From the NCBI GenBank assembly GCA_044224925.1, contig JBGAJM010000002.1:272248-336247 (forward strand): 64,000 nt of DNA. Reading direction: 5' to 3'. The position numbers and the translations under genes are program-made. The notes beneath the pieces were generated by a model that had not been told where the DNA came from, searched no databases, and was given only the letters and a program-made list of their open reading frames with translations. Numbering within the stretch: position 1 is the first letter of the stretch; each line of letters begins with the position of its first letter. This document shows, piece by piece, positions 28,848-38,100 of the stretch. The DNA is from Kapaibacterium sp044224925. GTDB lineage: Bacteria > Bacteroidota > Ignavibacteria > Kapaibacteriales > Kapaibacteriaceae.

Positions 28848-30080
28848 ATGAATCGACTCATCCTTTCGATCGCATTTGTTCTCTCGTTCCATGGGGCGGT
28901 CCAAGCCCAGTCACTTACCGGCAAGGTTGCCGCTGTCTACACGTGGGCCTTCCCCATTCTCGAGAACTATCGGATGATGGTGGAGCAAGCCGTGAACACA
29001 GAAGGCGCTCTCTATCTGGGTCCGTTCAACACCGTGCACCACGCACCACAGAACATGGCGGGCTGCGTGACCACAGCATGGTTCGATCTTCGGCAAGAGC
29101 CGATCATGATCACCATCCCGCCCATGCCGGATGACCTCTATTCGGTGATGCGATTCTCGGATATGCAGACGTATACGATCGCAGAGTTCGTTGCGCGGCC
29201 GGGCACGTACGTCTTCGTGCGCAAAGGAAAGCATACGGTGACCGGCAAGGCCGATTCCATTATCGTCAGCGACTGTGATTACATCTCGCTGCACGGGTGG
29301 ACGCAAGTACGTGGCGCCGACACGTCGAAGACCTTGAACGCCCTTCGCAACATCCAATGTGGTCCGGCGAGTGGCTCGCTCACCGTCACAGCCCTTTCGA
29401 ACATCTATCCTGTCTCGCCGAACTTTCCGCCCTATTCCCTTCGCACCTTCACCTCTGCCGATGTGCTCCCGATCCTTGCGCAGATCGTCTCCTTCATGGA
29501 CATGCATCCGGATGATCGCAGTATGGCTCTGTCGATGATGCAACTGCGCGCCATCCCGACGGACAGCATCAACATTGGCATAGCGGGGGCGATGGCAAAG
29601 ATCGCCGGACACATGAAGGAGATGGGACGTCCATCGAACGGGTGGACCATCACGGAGGGGTTGTATGGGTCGCGCTCAATGTTCAAGGGCGACCACTTGC
29701 GGCGGGCCGCCGCCTGCATGGACGGACTCTTCGGTCCATCCGATCACGAGACCCTTGTGGCCTTCACCTTCCTGCCATCACCGACGTTCACGATCTCCTT
29801 CGATAAGACCTCGATCCCATCGGTGAAACGCTCTTGGTCGATCTCTATCGATGGAATGCTGTCGAGCGTGCTCACGGATACAGAGCTTCGTCGAAACAAG
29901 AAGGGTGGGATCGACATCGTGGTCTCGCCAACGGAGCCACCTGCCATGGCCACAACGAACTGGCTGAAAAGTTCACCAACGGGAACGGTGGGTGTGACGA
30001 TGCTGATGCATGGTCCAAACGATGTGATGTTCACCAAGAAGTGGAATGCACCAACAGTGCACGTGCAGAAGACGCGTTAG
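28848..30080 (+). CDS. DUF1254/DUF1214-like exported protein
   Basis: A 410-residue exported protein with signal peptide (MNRLILSIAFVLSFHGAVQAQ). AAVYTWAFPILENYRMM, YLGPFNTVHHAP and a phenyl-rich beta-rich body are typical of DUF1254 proteins, which are commonly paired with a DUF1214 domain; function is unknown. The catalytic nature is not evident. It converges with the YceI gene by a 4-nt overlap at 30077-30080. Start 28848 is the first ATG giving a normal signal peptide; the frame opens three codons earlier. Confidence 0.8.
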   Translation: MNRLILSIAFVLSFHGAVQAQSLTGKVAAVYTWAFPILENYRMMVEQAVNTEGALYLGPFNTVHHAPQNMAGCVTTAWFDLRQEPIMITIPPMPDDLYSVMRFSDMQTYTIAEFVARPGTYVFVRKGKHTVTGKADSIIVSDCDYISLHGWTQVRGADTSKTLNALRNIQCGPASGSLTVTALSNIYPVSPNFPPYSLRTFTSADVLPILAQIVSFMDMHPDDRSMALSMMQLRAIPTDSINIGIAGAMAKIAGHMKEMGRPSNGWTITEGLYGSRSMFKGDHLRRAAACMDGLFGPSDHETLVAFTFLPSPTFTISFDKTSIPSVKRSWSISIDGMLSSVLTDTELRRNKKGGIDIVVSPTEPPAMATTNWLKSSPTGTVGVTMLMHGPNDVMFTKKWNAPTVHVQKTR

Positions 30081-30706
30081 TCGCCGATGCGCGCCGTGAT
30101 ATCGATGTTCACGGTGATCTCGTCTCGCACTCTGATCAAACCAAAGAGTGCCGTCGGCGGATCGATATTGAAGTCCGTCATCTTGAGCTTCTTTGCACAC
30201 ACGAACTTGTACCGTCCGGGTCCCAACTTCTTCGCTGTCACATCGAGCGTGACCTTCTTCGTCACGTCCGTGATGATCATCGAGGCCTGCATGCGAAGGT
30301 CCGCACCCGACACAGCGTCGTCCAGGGAACCGCGAACGATCAGGGCATCGTGGAACTGGATGATGATGTTCGGATAGTCGTCGGCTTTCAGTGCATCGCA
30401 CAGATCGCTGTTCATCTTGTTGTTATCGCAATCCAGTGCCTTGGTGCGCAGGGAGAGCGAGGCGTTCTGGAACTTGATCGTGCTCGGATTGACGATCTGC
30501 AGCTTGGCCGTCTTCGGCGGGATATTGTCCTTACAAAAGCACTCGAACGAATTGATGTTGCTTGTGCCTTCGATGGAGAGCTTGCTGCCGCTTTCGATGG
30601 TGTACGAGTAATCCAGAAAGACCTGGTCAGCTCCGAACCGGAAACCGCTGAGCACGGAAAGGAGTGCGAGGGCGGCAAGGAATCGATATGCGGAACGTGA
30701 GATCAT
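30077..30706 (-). CDS. YceI family protein (first of two)
   Basis: A 209-residue exported lipid-binding-type protein. After an N-terminal hydrophobic segment (YRFLAALALLSVLSG), the YceI beta-barrel pattern is seen: LSIEGTSNINSFECFC, LCDALKADDYPNIIIQF, KLKMTDFNIDPPTALFGLIRVRDEITV. YceI proteins bind isoprenoid-like lipids in a lipocalin-like barrel; several act in periplasmic quinone or electron-transport contexts. Last gene of a leftward trio with the porin at 30791 and a second YceI at 32299. It has extra cysteines (FECFCKD, LDCDN, LCDAL) lacking in its paralogue. Confidence 0.88.
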   Translation of the reverse strand: MISRSAYRFLAALALLSVLSGFRFGADQVFLDYSYTIESGSKLSIEGTSNINSFECFCKDNIPPKTAKLQIVNPSTIKFQNASLSLRTKALDCDNNKMNSDLCDALKADDYPNIIIQFHDALIVRGSLDDAVSGADLRMQASMIITDVTKKVTLDVTAKKLGPGRYKFVCAKKLKMTDFNIDPPTALFGLIRVRDEITVNIDITARIGD

Positions 30707-30735
30707 GAGACCTAATATCGGTATAAAACGAGGAT

Positions 30736-30770
30736 CGACCTGCAAGGCGTTTGAAACGCCCTGCAGGTCG
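30736..30770 (-). terminator. Long hairpin between porin and YceI gene
   Basis: Arms of 17 nt (30736-30752 and 30754-30770) pair perfectly except for one A-C mismatch; physically a stem of about 14 bp with a TTTGAAA-type loop. In the leftward direction it follows the porin stop and is trailed by a short T-rich stretch (CTCGTTTTAT), so it could end or attenuate transcription into the YceI gene. Confidence 0.6.
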
Positions 30771-30790
30771 AACTCGACGCGGGGCTCCTG

Positions 30791-32230
30791 TTAGAAGCCA
30801 ACAACTGCTTGGATCACGACACCACTGATCTTACCGGCGTTACGAAGATCTGTGGTTGGGAAGTCTTTGTAGTTCTGGATCATGTACTCACCCTTGAGCT
30901 CGATGTTCTTGGTGAGATACCAGCCGGCTGCGATCGCAATGCGGTCAACCGTTTGCTTCGTTTGCGCACCGGATGCGTCTTTGAAGCCTGCCAATTGTAC
31001 ACCGACCGTGTTGTAGCGACCGGCGATGTAGATATTGTCTGTGCTACCAAAGCGGAAGATGAGGTCGGCGGCGATCTGCGTCATCGTACGATCGGCTGTT
31101 TCAGCAGCTGAACGACCAGTTGCTGTTTCGAATGTTCCGAAGAACTCGAGTCCGCCTAGTTGGAACGTTCCGTTGAACATGAACGACGTGACCTTATCAC
31201 TGAAGCCAGGATTGACACGACCGGACCATGCTTGCGCCGTTGATGTTGGCTTCATGGCACTTGCGGAGGTAGCTGTTGCACTGTAGTTCGCTGCTTGGCT
31301 TTCCATCGTGAGCCAGTAGTTGGATCCCGTACGATCACCCCAGAACAAGGTGTTGCTCGACGAACTTGGGTCCATGTATCCGGAACCTGTGATGCGAACG
31401 CGGCCGTTGTCGCCGAACTTCGTGTCGTAGCCGGCCTTGAAGTAGATGGCTGGGGAACGGCTTGTATCCTTATCGGCAGCCGTTGGTGCGATCGGATCGA
31501 TGGCACCCTTGATCTCGCCATTCGTTACACCAACAAGTGCAAGGAAGCCACTGTGTTGGAACGTCACGTCGGCACCGATCTCGGTCGTGAAGGCGTCGAC
31601 AAGGTAGTTCTCGATGAACGGATTGTAGATCGTTGCTCCACCGTCTGACCGACGGAAGTGAGCATCACCGTAGTTGATCTCCATGTGACCAGCACGGATC
31701 GTGAGATACTTCATAATGTCGTCGATGAACTCACTACCAAGGAAGGCCAACTTGTCGAATTGTATGTAGCCACCCTTTACCCATGTTTCCTGGTGGTGAC
31801 GGGACGAGAGATAGAGAACCAAGTTCAACCGCACACCGTCTGCGAGCTGAGCGTCGAGCATCAAGTTCGCTGCGGCATTGTTGAAGCCTCCGGTTGTACC
31901 GTAAGGTACGTTGGCATCGATCGAGTCCTTGCCACCATTGTACTTCTTCCAGTTGGGAAGCGTCGTACGGTCTGCACCTGTGAGAACGTTCGTCCCATCA
32001 TAGGCACCGTTCTTCGTGGTGAGCATTTGGAAGCCTTGCGTGAAGCCGGCACCAAAACGGAGTTTCATTCCGTCGTACTTGACCGTGTCCGTCTTGCTTG
32101 TTTCGTACACGTTCAATCCGTCCTTGTCGTAGGATCGATAGTACTGGATCGAGGGGAATTGTGCGAACAATCCCATCGATGTGGCGCCCATCAGAATGGT
32201 GATCGCCAAAAGTCGAAGCGTTGCTTTCAT
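30791..32230 (-). CDS. Outer-membrane porin-like protein
   Basis: A 479-residue protein with signal peptide MKATLRLLAITILMGATSMGLFAQ and a body of alternating beta strands with glycine/aromatic girdles (LRFGAGFTQGFQML, VRLNLVLYLSSRHHQETWVKGG, YLTIRAGHMEINYGD), ending in a C-terminal phenylalanine (VVIQAVVGF), as outer-membrane barrels do. It is probably a phosphate-selective/OprO-like porin type, but no substrate can be read. It lies between two YceI genes in the same direction. Confidence 0.75.
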   Translation of the reverse strand: MKATLRLLAITILMGATSMGLFAQFPSIQYYRSYDKDGLNVYETSKTDTVKYDGMKLRFGAGFTQGFQMLTTKNGAYDGTNVLTGADRTTLPNWKKYNGGKDSIDANVPYGTTGGFNNAAANLMLDAQLADGVRLNLVLYLSSRHHQETWVKGGYIQFDKLAFLGSEFIDDIMKYLTIRAGHMEINYGDAHFRRSDGGATIYNPFIENYLVDAFTTEIGADVTFQHSGFLALVGVTNGEIKGAIDPIAPTAADKDTSRSPAIYFKAGYDTKFGDNGRVRITGSGYMDPSSSSNTLFWGDRTGSNYWLTMESQAANYSATATSASAMKPTSTAQAWSGRVNPGFSDKVTSFMFNGTFQLGGLEFFGTFETATGRSAAETADRTMTQIAADLIFRFGSTDNIYIAGRYNTVGVQLAGFKDASGAQTKQTVDRIAIAAGWYLTKNIELKGEYMIQNYKDFPTTDLRNAGKISGVVIQAVVGF

Positions 32231-32298
32231 GACCTAATCTTTTCTGTTGTGAAACAAAAACCCCGTGTGTTGTCTGCTTGATCGTCAACTGACGTTCG

Positions 32299-32877
32299 TC
32301 AGATCTTCTTCATCGTTACGTCGAACGATACCGTCACGTCGTCGCCCGCCTTGATCACGCCAAGCATGGCGGAAGGACGGTCCATATCGAATTGCGACAT
32401 CTTGAGCTTCTTTTCTGCGGAGAACATCACTTCGCCGTTGGCATTCACCTTGGCGGTCACCGTCATATCGATCGTGACCGTCTTCCCTGCCACCTTCAAG
32501 GTCCCGACCGTCTCAAGTACAAAGTCGGATCCCTTCTTTGTGAGGGATTTCACCTGGGAGAGGTTGTACACGATCTTCGGGTTCTCTTCGGACTTGAGAG
32601 CTTCGTAGATCTTCTCGTCCATGGATTCGCCTTTTTCAGACTTGATCGACATGACGTCGCATTCTACCCAGAACGATGTCAGACCGGTGAGCTCCGTTCC
32701 CACTACCGAGAAGTCTGCCCGTGCCTTCATGTTGTTCAGAGGGGCTTCCCAGTCGTGGAGGGTGGATGTGCCGTTGATGACCATCTTATGGGCCTTATCA
32801 CCGTATTTGTCGGCAAAGACTTGCGTAGTGCCAACAACGAGGATGGCGAGAGCGAAGAGGGAGATAGACCGTTTCAT
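32299..32877 (-). CDS. YceI family protein (second)
   Basis: A 192-residue exported protein with signal peptide MKRSISLFALAILVVGTTQVFA. YceI pattern: MVINGTSTLHDWEAPLNN, IYEALKSEENPKIVYNLSQ, KLKMSQFDMDRPSAMLGVIKAGDDVTV. Start 32877 puts AGGA at 6-nt spacing; an ATG one codon earlier is equally possible. First gene of the YceI-porin-YceI trio. An FNR/CRP-like box lies about 64 bp upstream of the start. Confidence 0.9.
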   Translation of the reverse strand: MKRSISLFALAILVVGTTQVFADKYGDKAHKMVINGTSTLHDWEAPLNNMKARADFSVVGTELTGLTSFWVECDVMSIKSEKGESMDEKIYEALKSEENPKIVYNLSQVKSLTKKGSDFVLETVGTLKVAGKTVTIDMTVTAKVNANGEVMFSAEKKLKMSQFDMDRPSAMLGVIKAGDDVTVSFDVTMKKI

Positions 32878-32940
32878 CATGATTCCTGGAGTGTTCGTGG
32901 TTCTGGGTACAAACATCAGGGTGCCTTCTACCCCGAAAAA

Positions 32941-32952
32941 TGATTTTTATCA
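32941..32952. promoter_or_regulatory. FNR/DNR-like palindrome TGAT-TTTT-ATCA
   Basis: A perfect dyad TGATnnnnATCA matching the core of Crp/Fnr-family sites (TTGATnnnnATCAA). It lies in the intergenic region between the divergent YceI operon (64 bp from its start) and the FAD-oxidase gene (75 bp from its start). A site with the same core and similar distance to a start occurs at 61095-61106. Confidence 0.5.
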
Positions 32953-33027
32953 TCTGTTGTGTAAATAATGCCGTAGCTGCGTTGCATTTTAGCCGTGTAC
33001 GATTGGGGTTCAATCTTTGGAGGGGTC

Positions 33028-35121
33028 ATGAGTACTGTTCAGAAGGCACGAGATGGATACTTTCATCCATCCTCGGTCGAAGAGATCCAGGCATTAGTGC
33101 TTGATGCCAAGGCGCGAAAACGAACGATCCGTGTGCGAGGGGCCGGACATTCCGTCAACCAGGCCGTCTACACCGATTCGTTCCCGTATGAGACGGCGGA
33201 GTATTATGCTCCATCGGAGATCGCCGACAACTATGCGTTGAACTTCCAGCCTGTGGAGGTACCGGACAACGAGATCAACATCCTTCTCGACCGGTTCATC
33301 GATGTGCACTTCTACGAAGAGCATGGCAAGCACTACGTAAAGGCCTGTGCAGGTTGCCACCTCGGACGCGATCCGTACGATCCGACCGAGACGTCGACGT
33401 ACTTCAACAGCCTGTTCTATCAAATGGACCAGCGCGGCTTCGCCGTGCCCGACATGGGAGGGATCACGCACCAAACGGTGGGTGGGTTTCTTTCAACGGG
33501 ATCGAGCGGCGGATCCCTGAAGTACAGTATCGAAGATGCCATCGTTGCCTTCTCCTTTGTGGATGGAAACGGAGAACATCACCATTGTTCCAAGTTCGAT
33601 GAGAACACAGATCTCTTCTATGCCATTGGCGTGTCGATGGGTCTGCTCGGCATCATCACCCATGTCACCTTCGAATGCATGCCTCGCTATAGCATCAGCG
33701 GTAGCGAGACCACAACCTACGAAAGCGATTGCGCCGTGGATCTCTTTGGTAACGGAAGCAAGGGAAAACCATCGCTCGAGACCTTTTTGCGCGAAACCGA
33801 GTATACGCGCCTGATGTGGTGGCCACAGAAGAAGGTCGAGAAGATGGTGGTATGGAAGGCGGCAAGGGTCCCCGGTCCCGTCCCCACGCCCTACATCCCG
33901 CAGCCGTATATCGAGACCCCGGAGATCTTCGGTTCACCGACGCCGCTACAGTACTTGGGCGCACTCTTCTACAACGCCGTGGTCACCTGGCCGGCATCGT
34001 TGTACGAGGTGATCAAGAACGCCACGCTGGCCAAGATCCTGAAGCCCATCATCGAGCTCATCTATGAGCCCTTCCTCTTGCCCTTTGTGATCAACATCTT
34101 CGTGCAGAACGACGATACCAAGCCCGGAGGAAAGCCGCAGGAGTTCCACGACCTGTGGTGGCGCGGACTGCCGATGGACAATCAGGTGGACGACCGCTTG
34201 CTGCATGTGATCTTCACCGAACTGTGGATGCCCATCGAACAGACGCAGGCGGCCATGGTGGCGCTGAACAACTTCTACGACAAGGGCGGCTACAAGGCAA
34301 CCGGATACTTCTCGAACGAGATCTATGGCACCAAGGCATCGAAGTTCTGGATGAGTCCGGCCTTCGAGCGGGACGTTGTGCGGTTCGACATCTTCGTCTA
34401 CAGCGATGGCACAAACGAGCCGTACGACTTCTACACGCAATACTGGGATCTGCTCAAGCCCTTCAACTTCCGTGCACACTGGGCGAAGTACTTGCCGGGA
34501 CAGCCCTACAGTCCGGAGCAACTCAAGGAGTGGTACGAGTACTTCCGCGCACAGAATCCGCGGTGGGACGATTGGATGGCGCTGCGTGCGAAGCACGACC
34601 CGGATCAGATCTTCGTGAATGCCTACTGGCGGACGCGCTTGCAGATCGGGCCGCTCCAACCGTCGGACTATCCGCCGGCTCCGTCTCCACGACCACAGCC
34701 ACAGCCGGGACCAGATCCCGATCCCACGCCGGTCTCGTACTATGTCGCTTCGATCCTGTATACACTTGTCATCTCCACAGCTGTTGAAATGTTGGGGTCG
34801 AACATCCTCGACATATTCAGATGGGCTTCGCCAACGATCGAGATCGCCATCATTGCCATCATGACCCTTGGCATTGGCGTCGGAAACGTCTTGTTCCGCC
34901 GAAGCAGTGGTGTCTGGATGCTACTGCTGACATTTGCGGCCGTCTTGGTGTTGAATGTGACGAACGGACTCCTTGGCGACAAGTGGTGGACGTGGCACGC
35001 CGAGATCGGTCTTCCGCCATGGCTCGTTGGCGTCGTCTTCGAATCGTTCGTAGCCGTCGTTGTCTGTTATGTATCACGGAAACTCGGAGAGAAGTTCTTC
35101 CGACAGCATACGGCCAGATGA
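33028..35121 (+). CDS. FAD-linked oxidase with C-terminal four-helix membrane anchor
   Basis: A 697-residue VAO/PCMH-type flavoprotein. RGAGHSVNQA near residue 38 (the Gly-His-Ser flavin-attachment motif), GGITHQTVGGFLSTGSSGG and FYAIGVSMGLLGIITHVTFEC make the FAD-binding domain; the second half resembles aldonolactone/alditol oxidases (ALO-type, FVNAYWRTRL near residue 540). A proline-rich linker (PAPSPRPQPQPGPDP) leads to four membrane segments in the last about 130 residues, unusual for the family. Likely oxidises a sugar alcohol or lactone. Start 33028 has GGAGGGG upstream. The stop overlaps the cyclase gene start (ATGA). Confidence 0.85.
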   Translation: MSTVQKARDGYFHPSSVEEIQALVLDAKARKRTIRVRGAGHSVNQAVYTDSFPYETAEYYAPSEIADNYALNFQPVEVPDNEINILLDRFIDVHFYEEHGKHYVKACAGCHLGRDPYDPTETSTYFNSLFYQMDQRGFAVPDMGGITHQTVGGFLSTGSSGGSLKYSIEDAIVAFSFVDGNGEHHHCSKFDENTDLFYAIGVSMGLLGIITHVTFECMPRYSISGSETTTYESDCAVDLFGNGSKGKPSLETFLRETEYTRLMWWPQKKVEKMVVWKAARVPGPVPTPYIPQPYIETPEIFGSPTPLQYLGALFYNAVVTWPASLYEVIKNATLAKILKPIIELIYEPFLLPFVINIFVQNDDTKPGGKPQEFHDLWWRGLPMDNQVDDRLLHVIFTELWMPIEQTQAAMVALNNFYDKGGYKATGYFSNEIYGTKASKFWMSPAFERDVVRFDIFVYSDGTNEPYDFYTQYWDLLKPFNFRAHWAKYLPGQPYSPEQLKEWYEYFRAQNPRWDDWMALRAKHDPDQIFVNAYWRTRLQIGPLQPSDYPPAPSPRPQPQPGPDPDPTPVSYYVASILYTLVISTAVEMLGSNILDIFRWASPTIEIAIIAIMTLGIGVGNVLFRRSSGVWMLLLTFAAVLVLNVTNGLLGDKWWTWHAEIGLPPWLVGVVFESFVAVVVCYVSRKLGEKFFRQHTAR

Positions 35122-38100
35122 TAGACCTTCCGGGATATCGTGTTCGCGGGGTTCTCTATGAGAGCGCTGCTCATGTACTCTACTATGCTGAGGCAGAGAG
35201 TACGGGAGAAGACGTCATTCTCAAGACCATGCGTGCGGGATCCGCTACTCCGCATCGTAGCAGTCGGTTACGACTCGAATATCTCCTCACGTCGCGCGTT
35301 GCATCGGCCTCTGTGATCGGTGCACGCGCGCTCGTGGAGCACAGGAACATTCCCGTCTTCGTCAAGACCGATGTTCATGGTGTCCCCCTCGATCAATTGA
35401 TCCCTTCCGGTGGCATGGATATCTCCGACGTGTTGAGCATTGGTGTTCAACTGGCGGACGCTCTCGACGCCATCCACTCCGCCGGCATCATGCACAAAGA
35501 CGTGAAGCCCGAGAATGTGATCGTCGTGCCGGAAACGTTCACGACGTTTCTTACAGATCTCGACATTGCCTCCGAGCTGAAGCAAGAGCATGCCGAGGCA
35601 GCAGAGATCGGAGAATTGAGCGGATCTCTTCCCTATATCGCTCCTGAGCAGACCGGACGTATGAACCGCGCCGTGGACTATCGGGCTGATTTCTACTCGC
35701 TTGGCGCGTTGCTGTACGAGATCACAACAGGTCGACGACCGTTCCACGCCAGCGATGCGATGGAGATGATCCACTGTCACATCGCTCGTCAGCCCGAGCC
35801 GATCGCACTCCTTCGACCGGACGTGCCGAGTGTCCTTCAGTCCATCATTCATCGCCTCATGGCAAAGACGGCTGAAGATCGCTATCAGAGTGCGTTCGGA
35901 TTGGGGGAAGACCTACGTCGGTGTCAGCGTGAGTGGTCGGCATCACAGACGATCGAGCCTTTCCGCCTTGCCTCCAAGGATGCATCCGATCGGCTGTTGA
36001 TCCCGCAGACGCTTTATGGACGCGAAGCGGACATCATGGCGATCGTCGAGACATTCGAGCGATCCGCGACCGGCACCACGCAGTTCATGACCGTGTCTGG
36101 ATACTCCGGTATTGGCAAGACATCCTTGATCAACGAAGTGCAACGTTCGATCGCCGGTCACCGAGGTCACTTCGTTTCGGGGAAGCATGACCAATATCAA
36201 CGGAATCTCCCCTACAGCGCGCTTGTACAGGCACTTGAACGATTGATCCGACAGATCCTCTCCGAGCCGGATTCGATGCTCGCAGAGCTCCGTGCTTCCA
36301 TCGTCAGTGCACTACGAGACCAAGGAAGCGTGATCACGGACGTGCTGCCGGTACTTGAGATCCTGATAGGTCCGCAACCAAGCATCGTCGAAACTGGTGG
36401 GCTTGATGCGCAACGCAGATTCAACGAGACGCTCACCGCCTTTCTCGGAGCGGTCGCAACTCCCATGCATCCCTTGGTTCTCTTCTTGGATGACATGCAA
36501 TGGGCGGATTCGGCAACTCTCTCCTTCATTGAACATCTCGCGTCGAATACGCAACTGTCTCTGATGTTCGTGCTTTCGTATCGGGACAACGAAGTACCGG
36601 CAACGCACCCGCTCATGGGTTGCATTTCTGTGCTCGAACGAGGCCCTGCTTGCTTTCAGCAGTTACGCCTTTACCCCCTCACGGTTGAGAACGTCTGCGA
36701 TCTCTTGCATGATGCCCTTGGACGTTCGCATGACGAGGTACGGCCACTCGCGGAGATCCTGCGCAAAAAGACCGACGGAAATCCGTTCTTCGTGAATCAG
36801 TTCTTGAAGACACTGTGCGAGCGATCTTCTCTGTACTACTCGAAGAAGGAGAAGCAGTGGCAATGGGATCTAGACGACATCGTGCAGCGGGGCATGACGG
36901 ATAATGTCGTGGAGTTGATGACACAGAAGCTCCGATCGTTCTCACCATCTGTTCAGCGTACACTGAACATTGCTGCAGCGATCGGGGGCGAGTTCGACTT
37001 CTCACTGGTCGCCACCGTGAACAACGATCAGCGAGGCACGGCAGAGCAATTGTGGGAACCGCTTCGTGAAGGTCTGATCTATGTCGATGGGAACGTGTCA
37101 CTTGCCGACGTGATCCAGTCGACCGATGCTGACCTCGCCTTGGCCAGTTCGATCAGGGTCCGATTCCAGCATGACCGAATTCAGCAAGCCGCGTATGCGC
37201 TCATGTCCGAGAACGACCGTGCACAGGTACATCTTCAGATCGGTCGCGCCATGGTCGAGCGATCGCGCATTTCTGGACGAGATACGATCTTCGAGATCGC
37301 GGCACAGTGGAATGCTGGAAGACAATACTGTGAGCACGATGACGATGTTCTCTATCTCATGCAGATGAACACCAACGCTGCCACACAAGCACTTGCATCT
37401 GCTGCCTTTGCCTCTGCCCGGGTCTATGCTCTCACTGCGTTGGAATGCTCACCGCCGGATGCATGGGACCGCTATACCGAGCTTACGCGAACCATGCACG
37501 AAACACTTGCCGAGTGTGATGTGCTCTGTGCGGAGTTCGAACATTTGGACTCGATCTGCACGATACTGTCGCGACATGCGACGATGCCGTCGCATTCCGT
37601 TCAGGTGTATGACTATCTGCGCCGTTCCTACATCGCGCAATTGCGTTTCGCAGATGCGATCGATGCTGCGCTCAAGGCAGTTGCACTTCTTGGTGTGAAG
37701 TTCCCGTCGAAGCCAACACTAGCGCACACCGCGGCAAAGTTGATCCAACTCAAGTTGATGGTGGGTAACAAGACCCCCGATGATCTTCGTGCACTCCCCG
37801 ATCTGCACGACGACCGCGTCTATCAGATCGTTCGGATCACGGCGGAGATCGCATCAGCGGTGTACATGACCTGGCCGGAGCTCTTCCCGTTGCTCTTGCT
37901 CAAGCAAATGGAGTTGACCCTGCGGTATGGCAACCACCGATACAGCGCATCCGTGTTCGTGGGGTATGCCATCATTCAAGTGGTCGCCCTTGGCGACGTA
38001 CGACGTGCATACGCTCTCGCCACCGCCGCACTTTCTTTGCCGGATCGATACAATGCCAAGGAACTGATCTCGAAGAATCTCTCGGCATACGCATTTCTCA

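Noticed and set aside
32953..33027. Sigma-70-like promoter for the FAD oxidase
   Set aside because: Several AT-rich hexamers but none with good spacing; not strong enough to list.
34821..35117. N-terminal extension of the kinase/cyclase protein
   Set aside because: Lies within the oxidase gene in another frame; ATGA at 35118 and family N-terminus support the shorter start.
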